In this document: piece by piece, positions 42,389 to 53,041 of the stretch
Layout of the letters: the number at the start of each line of letters is the position of its first letter
Position numbering within the stretch: the stretch's first letter is position 1
NCBI GenBank assembly: GCA_917880885.1
Contig: OU862931.1
Span: forward strand, 14,271,337 to 14,335,336
DNA length: 64,000 bases
From: Limnephilus marmoratus
Lineage: Eukaryota > Arthropoda > Insecta > Trichoptera > Limnephilidae
Reading direction: 5' to 3'
Notes under the pieces: generated by a model
The model's input: only the letters and a program-made list of their open reading frames with translations
Told to the model about the DNA's origin: nothing
Databases searched by the model: none
Position numbers and translations under genes: made by a program

Positions 42389-42840
42389 TTATTGTTCCAC
42401 TCGGTTTTATTTATCCTGCTTTAACAGGTTATGGGCCCAGTTAACGTCTAACTGTGGAAATAAAATAACGCGAGTGAAATTATTCGGCAGTCTCACGTGT
42501 CGCGGAACGCGGAAGTCCGCCATTGTTGTTCGTGTGTCAGTTTTCGAAAGTGACAGGTGTGAATCAAATTCGCGATGTCCGTCGGTATCTCAGTGAAGGG
42601 TGTGAAGCCTTTCGATGGAACAAATTTCCAGGGCTGGAAAACTCAAGTGAATGGACTATTTGTGATGAACGATTGTGAACGATGTTCTGGATGTCGTCGA
42701 TAGTACGAGAGAGGCACCTGCTTCTGGAGACGGGCATGCGGCCGCGCTAAAAAAAACATGAAAGATGACGCAACGGCAAAATTTATAAAAATTAAAAATT
42801 TATCGTAGGTATTTTATTTTCTAAATGCAATTTTATATAT
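42389..42840 (+). mobile_element. Copia-type 5' fragment: LTR end, primer-binding site, gag start
   Basis: The LTR end ...GCTTTAACA (42426) is followed by the primer site, a leader and an ATG at 42575. The frame MSVGISVKGVKPFDG, TNFQGWKTQVNGLFVMND is the N-terminus of a copia-type gag (F-D-G-x-N-F-x-x-W-K). A local duplication of GAAC-GATGT shifts the frame at ~42675 and stops it at 42703, after which the original frame resumes (VLDVVDSTREAPASGDGHA). Ends near 42840 against Penelope-like sequence. Confidence 0.85.
42427..42440 (+). promoter_or_regulatory. Copia primer-binding site (half tRNA-iMet type)
   Basis: GGTTATGGGCCCAG lies directly after the LTR's terminal CA. Copia elements of insects prime from an internal fragment of initiator-Met tRNA at this sequence. 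Confidence 0.8.
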
Positions 42841-43075
42841 CCTTAAATAATTTTTATACTTATTTTTATGAGATTTTTTAAGCAAATAATCACCCCTCTT
42901 TTTAATTTTTGTCTTTGTTATAATTTGTCTATACTTGTTTTTAATTTTTTTTTAATTAACATCTCGTCCTGATAACGATGAAGAAGATAAAGTTGTTACT
43001 AAAACATGTTGATAGTGGTAATTAAATAGTGGTATAAACAAAGTGATTTGATTTTCATTATATTATAATGATGCC
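42800..43075 (+). mobile_element. Penelope-like family 2 fragment, decayed motif
   Basis: Inverted relative to 41030-41340, with ATTAACATCTCGTCCTGAT and AAATAGTGGTATAAACAAAG preserved. Confidence 0.6.
42966..43012 (+). ncRNA. Degraded hammerhead-like motif, family 2
   Basis: CCTGATAACGATGAAGAAG...AAAACATGTTGA: an insertion splits CTGATGA and GAAA is now AAAA, so it should be inactive. Confidence 0.55.
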
Positions 43076-43202
43076 ACAAAGTATGTTTGTTAAGATTGAT
43101 GAAAAAATAAGTGTGTTATGTGAAATTATATTTTCTTGAAAAATGTACCAGTGAAAGATATCTATTTTTCTGCATAAATATTGTCAACTAATATACAATT
43201 CA

Positions 43203-43561
43203 ATTTGGAAGACCGCTATGGGAACCATTTATCGGACAACCAACACGTCTGCCACTGGTTGCCCGTTTGGTAACCTAGTAGTGATGCCCAGTTCATGTGG
43301 TGCGGTTAGTCCGGGTTTTAACGGCAGATGCGTCTGCCCACCTTTTGCATGACGGGCCGAATCGAGAGAGACTGGTTGAGAATACCCTTTTGGCTTTTAG
43401 CCGGACTCTCGACCCACCGCTTTGCACCGCAGTTGGGGGGATGGATTCACACGAATGTCATTCCTGGACACACTGATCCTCAGATTCCTATCCACCATTA
43501 ATACCTTTTTCCTTCCCAGAACTTCCCCTCCTTAATTTCCTTTAAAAGACCTTCCAGTGTG
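43203..43561 (+). mobile_element. repeat A, 3'-truncated
   Basis: Runs from GGGAACCATTTATCGG through GGATGCGTCTGCCCACC-like and GACTCTCGACCCACC to TTTAAAAGACCTTCC; the terminal hairpin and tail are missing. Confidence 0.85.
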
Positions 43562-43848
43562 TTTTAAGAAGTTTTAACTTATTTAACCATAATTTTACCA
43601 CTTTTAATCATCTTATCTTTACCTTAGCCGATTTTTACTAAATCTATCCATGGTTAACATTAAAAACATTAACAAAATATCAATTGTCTACAAAATCTTG
43701 TGAAAAACGGCAAATGAAATTATAATGAATATATTTTTTATTTTAACTTTTACAGCCGCTAAATTTAAAGATCTACGATCAGTCGTCGATCACTATGTAC
43801 ATGCAATGTAATAATGTTTGAACAGTATCATTAATAAGTATTCTGATA
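43562..43848. other. AT-rich, nothing recognised
   Basis: No coding or repeat. Confidence 0.4.
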
Positions 43849-43863
43849 TAAGTCGCGGAGAAC

Positions 43864-44175
43864 TTCTTCTTCTTCAATGGCGCTACAGCCCATTTCGAGA
43901 CTTGGCCTCCTTCAAGATAAGCCTCCACCGCCCTCTGTCCTCGGCCGTCGTCTTCTAATCTGCAAAATGGAGTAGTCCTCTTGCATCCTTCCTGATATCA
44001 TCCTGTCATCTCAGCCTAGGTTTGCCCGCCTTTCATTTACCTCTCCTGTTAGAACCTTCTTCAGTATTCGTGTGTTTGGCATTCGGTGCACATGTCTGGC
44101 CCATCTTGGTCTTTGGAGCCTTAAATGGGTAGAGAGTCTGGGAGCTTATTAGATATCATAAAGCTTATGGCGTGG
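43864..44175 (-). mobile_element. LINE (RTE-like) 3' fragment with 15-bp target duplication
   Basis: Flanked by a perfect 15-bp repeat TAAGTCGCGGAGAAC at 43849-43863 and 44176-44190. On the minus strand it encodes the RNA-guided-tail type C-terminus LQRPRWARHVHRMPNTRILKK...EVNERRANLG, then RMQEDYSILQIRRRRPRTEGGG, close to the 'W-GHV-RM...GRPR' end of RTE-type ORFs, with stops. The 3' end is a (GAA)n tail (43864-43877). Only 312 bp, so strongly 5'-truncated. Confidence 0.88.
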
Positions 44176-44190
44176 TAAGTCGCGGAGAAC

Positions 44191-45600
44191 ACACTTAATA
44201 AATTTGGAATATATTTTCAATTGTTTCTTTTTAAAGAATCTCAAACTTAAAAAAATTGCAATAACTATTAGAATAATGGTTTTTTAAAATTTATTGATGA
44301 GCCATTTTGTATTTTTGCTCTACGTTACCATTTTTTGCATTATTTTAGATTCTAGAGAAAATCCCTTACTCCAGTTTTAAATTAAAGATTTACAGAAGAT
44401 TAAAAAGAAAATTTAAAAAAACATGTATTGACTCATTTTTACAAATATTTTTTTTTTTTTTAGATTTAGGAAGAAAGTATAGTAAAAATATATCGACCTT
44501 CTCATTTTGGGAGACTTGTGGCAAAGCGGGAATGCTTGGGTTCATTGGTTCGTAAGTTTTTATAAAATGTTAAATAATTGTAAGAAAAAAAAATCCCAGA
44601 TTCGATATGAAAGTTTATCCTTTTTAGTACAGTAATAATATGTTCTGAAATCTGTTTTTTAAAGAAAAATAATATTGAAAAGAGAAGTATTGATATTGAG
44701 ACTACCCTAGAATTTTTTTCCAATTTCAATTTGTCCTCTCGTCGTATTCAAACTTTGATTCAATATTACGATTTGGAAATAGGGTGATTTTCTTTGGGAC
44801 TCCAACACATTCTCCCAGAACTTTTCTCATGAATCTAGTTTGAAGGGTACTTAAATTTGAACTTTTAAACTCTAAATCATGGGGAGTCGATGTATCTCGT
44901 TAACTTCCTTTTAGTAACATAAATTGAAGATAGTATTCTGATGAAAACTTTGAGCATTCTATTAAACGGTGAGCTTTTAGCTAAAGAGCCAGACGTTGCC
45001 AAGAAAGGATAAAAGCTTTGTGTTTACATAATCTCATGCAAATATATGTAAAATTGGTTTTAAGAAATCGGTACATTTTATGCAATGGGATAAGATAACA
45101 ATACAGAAAAAGTCTGAAAACAAGTTAAAAAGGCGTTTTACTATATAACAGAAAATCATTCGTTTCAAACGGTAAATGAGTTGACATGAACGACGGGTTC
45201 CATTATTTGTCCCGTTAAATATCAGCTGTGATTTGGTAAAACCCTTCACGCCAAATTAAAATTAAAAAATTACAGTTCATGATATGAAACTGGTTCAATT
45301 ACGTTTTTCTTAAAATACCCTTAAAAAATTTATAAAATTAAATTTAATTTTGAGCATTAAAAATGCCTGAATTAGCAAAAATTTCTTTACCATTTTTGTA
45401 TGAAATAACTGAAAAGTAACATTCCCAAAAAATGTGGCTTGAAGATTTTTTCCAAGTCGATATCATAATAATAATTTATCATTCTTTTGACATTTCGAAT
45501 GAAATGATTAATTAAATGAAGACAATATTAGCGAAACTCAATCGAAAATCATAAAACAGAAAAATCAGTAAAAGATACAGTCATATATAGGGCACGAACA
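44191..45600. other. AT-rich, nothing recognised
   Basis: Frames of 75 and 71 codons (44502-44729, 45034-45249, minus) are not recognisable; no repeats. Confidence 0.45.
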
Positions 45601-45603
45601 CAT

Positions 45604-45662
45604 TAGGTTAGTTAGTAGAGCTCCGTCCCTGCAAGGCGAAGGTTCTAAGTTTGAGTCCTTTA
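45604..45662 (+). other. Degenerate tRNA-like sequence
   Basis: AGGTTAGTTAGTAGAGC resembles an A-box/D-arm and GGTTCTAAGTTTGAGTCC a B-box/T-arm, 35 bp apart with CCCTGCAAGG between as in an anticodon arm. Stems are imperfect and acceptor strands do not pair, so this is a tRNA relic or SINE head. Confidence 0.4.
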
Positions 45663-45858
45663 AAAAATTTGAGGTTTTGCTCTAAAAGAAATAACAAAAT
45701 TTCCAATAATATTTTTGCGGCTATCTCGATGTGAAAAATGATATTCCCGTACGGGTGTTATTCCAGTCAAATAATTATTAATTTCATTCTCCAAACACGA
45801 TTTATTTTAGAATAATGTAATAATTTTACTTTGTATAAACCACTTATTTGATGTGCAA

Positions 45859-45896
45859 ATCCGACCGGTTTCGGAACAAACGTTCCTTCGTCAGGG
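45859..45896 (-). ncRNA. Hammerhead-like motif, family 1 (best copy)
   Basis: TCC-CTGACGA-A-GGAACG-TTT-GTTCC-GAAACCGGTC-GGA. Stem I TCC/GGA, stem II GGAAC/GTTCC, core CTGACGA and GAAA intact, palindromic stem III ACCGGT, cleavage after GTC. Confidence 0.72.
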
Positions 45897-45930
45897 AAAG
45901 CTTATACTGAGATAATACAGTATAAGCTTT

Positions 45931-45970
45931 CCCTGACAAAGGAACGTTTGTTCCGAAACCGGTCGGATTT
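45931..45970 (+). ncRNA. Hammerhead-like motif, family 1
   Basis: As its partner, but the core reads CTGACAA (G8 changed to A), which should abolish catalysis if it is a hammerhead. Confidence 0.65.
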
Positions 45971-46021
45971 GCACATCAAATAAGTGGTTTATACAAAGTA
46001 AAATTATTTCATTATTCTATA

Positions 46022-47130
46022 ATGGATAACCACAAAGTAATAGCTACATTCAAAAATACGATTTATTTTGTTTAATTTTCTTCATTCATTTTGTTTGTTA
46101 CAGATTTGTTTTACATGGTTTTTCGACTACCAAGCTAGGCAAATGCCCGTATTATGGGTGTCGAGATTCATAAGATGTTATATTAAGTATAACATATTAA
46201 GTATAATCATCCATATGTGATGTGTAGATGAAAGTACAAACATATAGCATACATATTAAGGAAAATATTCATACTAGTATCAGGTACATGATCACATACA
46301 GGAAAGGAGTTAAAGTAGGTGAACCTTTTATAAATAAAAATAAAATAGAGTGACAAATAAAAATAAAAGTAACAAATGATAATATTTTAAGAATAATAGA
46401 TATAAAAATAAGAATTAATATATAAATCATCTATACAGATGAACAATGATAGTTTTAGACCCCAAAAACAAAAGCATGTATTCCTAGGCAGCGTATGAAA
46501 TGGACGAACGATGTCAAAAAATATGAAAAAAAGCATCGACGTAATTTTGGTTGAAACTTAATTTAGAGATAAAATTTTTTACCCGAGAAATATGACAAAC
46601 TAAGAACAAAAATGATTCAAATGCAAAACCAACAACGAGAAAAATAAATTAGCAATGCAATTTTGCAAGAACGTAGATTAAATAAAGTCAAAACAACACA
46701 TAATATCATATTTTTTTCACCGGCAACATTGGCCAATATTAAATAAATCCATCAATGATTTTATTTTGCCAGTTTATTTTAGCATGTAGGACTGCTCAAA
46801 CACGTACGCAATACGCAATTCGCACCAAATTAAGGAATGATGTACCAATGTATTTAAATTAATATGGCCTACGAACCCTTGAATATAGCGTAGGTACAAT
46901 TTAATATTCAACACGCTGCCATGTGTTTTGAAAGCTGTTCTATGCAAATGTTGAAGACAGGGATTTCGGAAAGCTAATTTTTAGTGAATTTTTTTAAAAT
47001 ATATTTTATTGTTGTTTCGTATGAAATGTAATTACTGAACATGAATGCACAGAACATAACCACACTTCTACTACTTGAACCCTCTCCCTTCAGAAGTTGG
47101 CTAACATCAGAGCTACATATACTCACCCTG
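46022..47130. other. Unassigned; short conserved start peptide at 46022
   Basis: ATGGATAACCACAAAGT opens MDNHKVIATFK as at 33108. The remainder is AT-rich with no recognisable coding. Confidence 0.4.
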
Positions 47131-47132
47131 AA

Positions 47133-47565
47133 TTTTTACATTAGCTCCACACAGAAGGCCCTGAGGAAAATAATTCCCCTCAAGGCCCGTGACATCTTTG
47201 GGGGTGCTGTGTGGAGAGTATTTTTAGGAAAGGTAGTTCTGGGAAGGAAAAGGGTATGAGGGGTGGGTAGGAATCTGGGGATCAGTGTGTCCAGAAGGGC
47301 GGGTGTATGAATCCATCCCTCCCACTGGGGTGCAAAGCGATGTTTCGAGAGAGCACTCCGTCAACCATTCTCTCCCGATCCGACTTACCATACAGCTGGT
47401 GGGCAGATACATCCGCCGCCAAGACCTAACCTTATCCCATGAACCCGGGCACCCCAGCTAAGTCACCAAACGTAGCGAACCATTTGGGGCGACCTATATG
47501 GCGGAGGTGTGGGTTGTCCAATAAATGGTTCCTGGGGCGGCGGTACCCACACCTGCCTCCCAAAT
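47133..47565 (-). mobile_element. repeat A, full length (433 bp)
   Basis: Best reference copy: 3' end ACATTAGCTCCACACAG, hairpin, TTTTTAGGAAAGG, AAAAGGGTATGAGGGG, GAATCCATCCCTCCCAC, CTCTCCCGATCCG, CAGCTGGTGGGCAG, GCCGCCAAGACC, CGAACCATTTGGGG, and 5' end CACCTGCCTCCCAAATTG. Confidence 0.9.
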
Positions 47566-47569
47566 TGAA

Positions 47570-48690
47570 GACTGCAGCAAGGAACAACTCGGCGGAACTG
47601 CATTCATACCGGTTATATAGATTACGAAGCCCTGGAGTGTGAAGTCTTTTGTCAATCTTTCCCTTAAAAATCGTCAGTTGTATGTGCAGGGTTTGTCGCT
47701 AAAGCATTTGTAATAGGGTTTTGAATGCTACCAAGTGAAGCCCAAGGCTCTGCTCAGTTGTTCAGTCAGGCTTTTTGGTTGTGACCCAAAGATTAGATGA
47801 TTTCTAGCACTGAGGACAGCCTTACCTACCGTGGCGTGTAGATATTCACCTTTGTATCGAGAACTTAATAAATATCATTGAAATTATAGAACTACTTCTA
47901 AAATTACCTTAAACACATATGAAGACAATCCCTGGTAATCTTGACAAGTACACGTCAATTGTCGGATCTCGTAATGCAGTAATGATAAAAGTCTAAATAT
48001 TGAATTGCAGTTTCTTATTTTCATTGCCAGTACAATAAATTTCACCATTACAAATTATCTACTTCTAATTTTCAAATAATTATTACCGAGTCAATTCGTT
48101 TCGGGATATTTTGAGGATGCGCCCTATTTCCTCTATTTACTTTAAAAATACTTCTGTCTTCCATATGGATGTTTGTTTTAGGACCCAAAATAAACATAAA
48201 AACTAACCATTCTGATTCTTAAATTTGGACTAAGGTGACGGTTAAAAAACATTACCTACTTTATCATTTTGTGCTCCTTTTCATCTAAATGCGAAACCTA
48301 ATTTAATAAATGTCCACTTTCGAACTTCCAAGAACCCGATGAAGTTGTAATTATTTTAAGACTCAATTCAAGGATTTAATATGAACCTTGTTCTCTTTTA
48401 TTTGACATTTCTCTATACATGTTGTTAGGAATTATTTCTTGGTCAAGTATTTTTTATAATGGAACCTTCTGTAGATTTCAAACACTTTAGTTTTTTAGTC
48501 GAGTCATTTATTTTCACAATAAAATTTAGACAATTGTAATTGAATCAACACTTTGTAACATTTCTGAATTTATAAGATACCGCCCAATCCCCACACCTGA
48601 TCTTCTAACAAGATCTTTTTACAAAGGCAAGAATTATGAGAGAGAAAGATTTTTACTAAAGGCAGTCTTTTTATATCAAACGGCGAAAGG
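47570..48690. other. Nothing recognised
   Basis: Mixed then AT-rich; no coding or repeat. Confidence 0.45.
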
Positions 48691-48698
48691 CTACACCA

Positions 48699-48747
48699 AT
48701 ACAATAAATAATCTCCAGTCGGTAGTAATGGAGATTGTTTATTGTAT
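48699..48747. repeat. 19-bp-arm hairpin
   Basis: ATACAATAAATAATCTCCA pairs with TGGAGATTGTTTATTGTAT (one mismatch) across an 11-nt loop. Confidence 0.75.
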
Positions 48748-48825
48748 AAGTGTTTATTATTATTATATTTATGGCATAATATTGGCACTTGGAGGCCTCT
48801 AGTGGCAGAGCTGAACATTGTCATG

Positions 48826-49475
48826 TCAATTGAATATAATTGAATATAACTCAGTAGTTTGGTCTCCATCTTACAAAATTCACATTAATAATATTGAGCG
48901 AATACAAAAAAAAATCTGCGCTTTATAAATTTTAAATTAAGTATCCCACTAGAAGACTTAAAATATAATCTATTACTAAATATTCTAAAAATACATACAC
49001 TAGAAGACGTAAAATAAACGACTTAACATTTTTATTCAAAATACTTAATTCTAAATTCGACTGTTGCGAACTCCAACAACTCATAAACTTACGAATACCG
49101 ACAGTAACCAAGCGACAAAATACACTATTCTACTGCAGCATTCACAAGCGGAACTACATTGCCCACTCTTGTATACAACGATTTCGCACTATGGAGAATC
49201 AGTACTTAGGTGATGTCGATATATTTAACATTAACTTGGCGAATTTTGTGGATCTTGTAAAAAAACTTATTCCAAAACTATTCCTAAGCATATCTGTATT
49301 TTTGTAAACTTATCAAATAGCTGTATTTTTTTTTGTATTTTTGTGACTTGTGTGCATTTTTTATCTAATTTTATTTTTATTACTTCTTTATCTGTTGAAA
49401 AATCATCTGTCATGAATTAATTGTACTACCAAACATGTAAAAGCCCCTTGGGCGTTGAATAAATAAATAAATAAA
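48826..49475 (+). pseudogene. LINE (CR1/Jockey-like) ORF2 C-terminus and 3' UTR
   Basis: IEYNSVVWSPSYKIHINNIERI (48830-48895) is the LEY-S-VWSP thumb motif. After a frame change, RRRKINDLTFLFKILNSK ... LRIPTVTKRQNTLFYCS ... DLVKKLIPKLFLS runs to a stop at about 49306. The 3' UTR ends with AAGCCCCTTGGGCGTTG and an (AATA)n tail at 49461-49475. Related to, but distinct from, L-A. Confidence 0.85.
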
Positions 49476-49479
49476 ATGG

Positions 49480-50405
49480 GTAATTAAACTAATTCAGTAC
49501 GACAAACAGACAATAGATGACCCTGAATTGCATTATTCATTTAAGTTTTAACACTCTTCTTTTGCAGTAATTTCCATTTTTTTTCATTCGCTTGATATTG
49601 TTAATGGCAAATTGTTCGTAAAATAAAAAATAAATAAAGTTGACTATATTCAAAGTTTGTTCTGCCGTGGGAGCTTCAATAGCGTATTGCCTAATTCAAA
49701 GGTGAGTGCACACGCAATCAGAAACAGGATATTGTTCATTGCCAATTCAGACCAACTTCTGTCGAAACACCCTGTCGCTATTGTGCCGGCGCTTCTGAAT
49801 GAGAATAATTTCCGATCTGTCAAAATCGTGTGGAAATTGTTGGGAGTTAACTAAATTTCACTCAACTCTGTTACAACTGCTGTTCTGTTTCCGACGCGAT
49901 GAATTCGGGAAATTTAATGATGGATGTTGGGAGCATGCAGGTAACACGCTTTTGAATCGACACAATTCAAAACAACCAGAGGCATGCATTCAATTTGTTT
50001 CCTATATTCGCCATTTTCGAAAAGCAAATGTTTTATCTTCTTCATTGTTCGCAAATTCACTTTGTGGCTCCATTTTTAATTAAATAAAAACAAATTGTAT
50101 AAATAAATTGTGTGTAAAAAGTGATACGTTTTCATTTAATTGCAAATGTTTTTGCTAGGTATCGATTTTTGGAAGAAAATAATCATAAATCAAAATTTTC
50201 ATGGTTTTAATTTAAAAAAATTACATACTGCTGAAATTGTTAATAATCATAAAAAACAAGTAATTTTTACAATAAATTCACAGTACATACATGGTACGAC
50301 CAAGTAAATGAAGTACCTACTTACTTAAAACTTATTATGTGGAGAGTTCTAACAAACAGAAGAATAGATGTGTATGAGACGATGCAGATCAAAACAGAGA
50401 AGTAT
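49480..50405. other. Nothing recognised
   Basis: Two overlapping + frames of 65 and 94 codons (49657-50083) have no recognisable domain. Confidence 0.4.
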
Positions 50406-50413
50406 GGCAATTT

Positions 50414-50984
50414 GGTTCCATACCAACTCAGAATGAAACCAACTTAGAACCACATCAGAAAGTTCAACGGACCTGTAATGGTGTAATAACAGAACTTGAA
50501 TAGAACTTACAAAACGTGAAAATTAACTTAAAATATTTGATGAATGAGTCATTTTTTTTAAACAACTCGTCCTTAGATTTTTTTTCTTATCTATGTAGAG
50601 TTATCTTGAGCGAATAAAAATTGTTGGTTACCGTTTCCAAATTGCTGGTGTAAATGGCTTTGCGCGCTATTTTTTATTTGATTTTAGCAAGCAATTCAGT
50701 CAGTAGTCATTTTGATAAGTGATTTCTGTGTTAACTTCGACCGAATTTTTTTCTCCCGATTTCGGTTTTTTTTAAGTTTTGAAGATATTTTTTCGGGTGA
50801 CCGGACAACTCAGAATTCAATCAACTCACCACCTCCTTTGAAAAGTCATTAAAAGTATGTATTAAAATATCGTTCAATATGTTCCTTTTGGTTAGGTTAT
50901 AGGCTATTTTTCTTTTTTTTTCATAGCCTTTAATGACTTTTCGAAGAGGTGTTTGGTAGACTGATTCTGAGTTGGCGTGGAACC
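50414..50984. mobile_element. Inverted-repeat element (571 bp) with ATTT target duplication
   Basis: Ends GGTTCCATACCAACTCAG and its inverted partner (GGTTCCACGCCAACTCAG) lie next to ATTT at 50410-50413 and 50985-50988. Inside, a second inverted pair (50804-50853 / 50932-50975, landmark CAACTCAGAAT...AAAAGTCATTAAA) gives nested arms. No transposase. Confidence 0.65.
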
Positions 50985-51289
50985 ATTTATTCGATTTTTA
51001 ATTTGTGTGTAGTATTTTTAAACTTAATAAAATGTTTTATTTTTGTATAAGTATAATTACATGCATAATTTTTTTTTAATGTGAAACACACTCTCTTAGA
51101 TCTCACGTTCTTTCAAGTGAACGTACTATCAAACTATTGTAGTAACTTTCAAGAAATTTCCAACTTGTACATATATTATATATATACCTTATATATATAT
51201 TTTTTCCTTCTGATTAATCTATGTACAATTACCATTTAAATGTAAAAAAAAAGAAGAAAAAACTAACTTTCTACTACAACACATAAATA

Positions 51290-51535
51290 CCTGTACTTGT
51301 CACACTTAATCATAAACATGTAAACACCTCAGCACAGGTTCTTCTAGTGAGGTGTTCACGAAACATACAATATTACCAACCAACAGTCTCACCTTCTCAA
51401 ACCTACCTTACACCCAACATAATGAAATGTAATATTAATATGTAAAAATGTTTTCAAAAATATATTACATATGTAAAAATGTTAATAACATGGTGTAAAC
51501 TGTAATATATAGATTATAAATAAATAAATAACTTG
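51290..51535 (+). mobile_element. LINE 3' end with stem-loop and (AAAT)n tail
   Basis: ACACCTCA-GCACAGGTTC...CTAG-TGAGGTGT, then an AT-rich UTR and TAAATAAATAAATAA at 51518-51532. Nearly identical hairpin at 11523-11562 (-). Confidence 0.7.
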
Positions 51536-51550
51536 TAAATTTTTATTATA

Positions 51551-52474
51551 CAGGGTGTCCGGTGGTAAAGTGCATTAACTTCGGGAGGTGATTCTACATG
51601 ATGGTAGGAGTAAAAAAGATAAATAAATTTTTCCGAAATTCAAACTTTTAAGAGTACTTTTCAGGTAAAAACGTAAAATCGGTCCGCTGTGTAGTGCCGG
51701 CGTTACTATTTAGCATAGTTTCCAAATCTACCGTCCCGCGCCCCCCGCGCTCAATGAACTCCCCGCTACGCCATTCCGTCAGTCAGCTGTTGATATTTAA
51801 ATACGCCGCAGATGCTTCCGCGATGAATTTTACCGTTTATTCGCAAATACAATGTATCTTGCAGTGTTTCTCTGTAAGAATTGTTTTATTAATACTCGAA
51901 ACTTGTTACATTAGTGTGTATTTATTGACCTAAAAGAACATGTTTGTTCAACGCGTGTTTCGTTTCTTCTTGTCAATGACGTTTCAATACTTGCCTGCAA
52001 GCAGAAGGTGGACATTTTGAAATTTTGTTAAATTAGTGAAAAACGATGATATTAGTTAAGTGTTCAATTAGTTATTAATAATTTGTATAGTAAAAGGTGT
52101 AAATTCATATGAATATTGTTATTTTAGTGCAGTTCTCAGTTGAATTTGGTTTAAAACATTAATAAAACATACGATTTTGTTGCACATTGTAAAACGGCGA
52201 ACTGTCAGTCTTGTTATTGTTTACAATTTACATGTTGTTTCCATGGATACGTGCCACTCATAAATAATATGCAACGTTGCCACATTGACACTGTCAAACT
52301 CACAGCGAATTTATCTGGTAAGTGTGTACCTTCACTAACGATTTTTAGTAGGTATGTCTTTTTGTATGGAAAAAAAAAAGTTGGAATTTCGGAAAAAGTT
52401 GTTTATCTTTTTTACTCCTAGCATCATGTAGAATCACCTCCCGAAGTTAATGCACTTTACCACCGGACACCCTG
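51551..52474. mobile_element. 924-bp element with ~93-bp terminal inverted repeats and TA duplication
   Basis: Both ends begin CAGGGTGTCCGGTGG...; arms of about 93 bp differ at only a few positions (ATGATGGTAGG versus ATGATGCTAGG). TA flanks at 51549-51550 and 52475-52476. The interior, 51690-51800, is GC-rich. No transposase. The long arms and TA site suggest a Tc1/mariner-type or related MITE. Confidence 0.85.
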
Positions 52475-52504
52475 TATATAAGCAATAACTTCGAACTATA
52501 AAAA

Positions 52505-52760
52505 AAATGGTTCTCAGAAACATCTGAAAGGTAACTAAAAGCTATGAAAAAATAATTTTATAATATCTGGTAACCCTAAGCTAACTTAACCTATTTAACC
52601 ATGTTTTTATATTTTTTTATCATCACTCTTAATGACCTTTCTTAGTTGCTTCTGAGTTGGTTTCATTCTGAGTTGTCTGGTCACCAAAAAAATAACCACG
52701 CAGACCAAAAATTTTCAAATAACTCTACCAATTGTTATCAAGCATCCAAAACGTTCTACC
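52505..52760 (-). mobile_element. Fragment related to the 50414-50984 element
   Basis: Reverse complement GGTGACCAGACAACTCAGAAT, AACTCAGAAGCAAC, AAGGTCATTAA resembles 50795-50860 and its partner arm. Confidence 0.55.
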
Positions 52761-53041
52761 ACAGCCAGTTTTAAAGGCACGTATTTTAATTCAGAAACGG
52801 AAAGAAAGTCCCAAATTGATTATTGTTATCTTTGAATAGTTTGACAAACACGATGCCCACAAAAAATAGTTTTTATAATATTGATCGCAATATTTTTTCA
52901 AACACCAATATGAATGTAAACAATTGACGTTTTTTGTTCTTTTTTGAATTGATGTTCTGATGGAGATGGTTTTAGATTTTCACGGCCATTTTTCGATATT
53001 TTTTTGGGGTGTTATGCCGTGTTGCGCTACCTCTTTCTTTA
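52761..53041. other. AT-rich, nothing recognised
   Basis: No coding or repeat. Confidence 0.4.

Larger units (their letters stand above)
45808..46020. mobile_element. Penelope-like family 1: near-perfect 100-bp-arm palindrome with two hammerhead motifs
   Basis: Left arm TAGAATAATG...TTACTTTGTATAAACC mirrors right arm GGTTTATACAAAGTAA...CATTATTCTA, centred in a short AT-rich loop near 45913 (ATACTGAGATAATACAGTAT). Each arm has a hammerhead-like motif. Only 1-3 differences are visible between arms, so the palindrome is recent or maintained by conversion. Confidence 0.85.
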
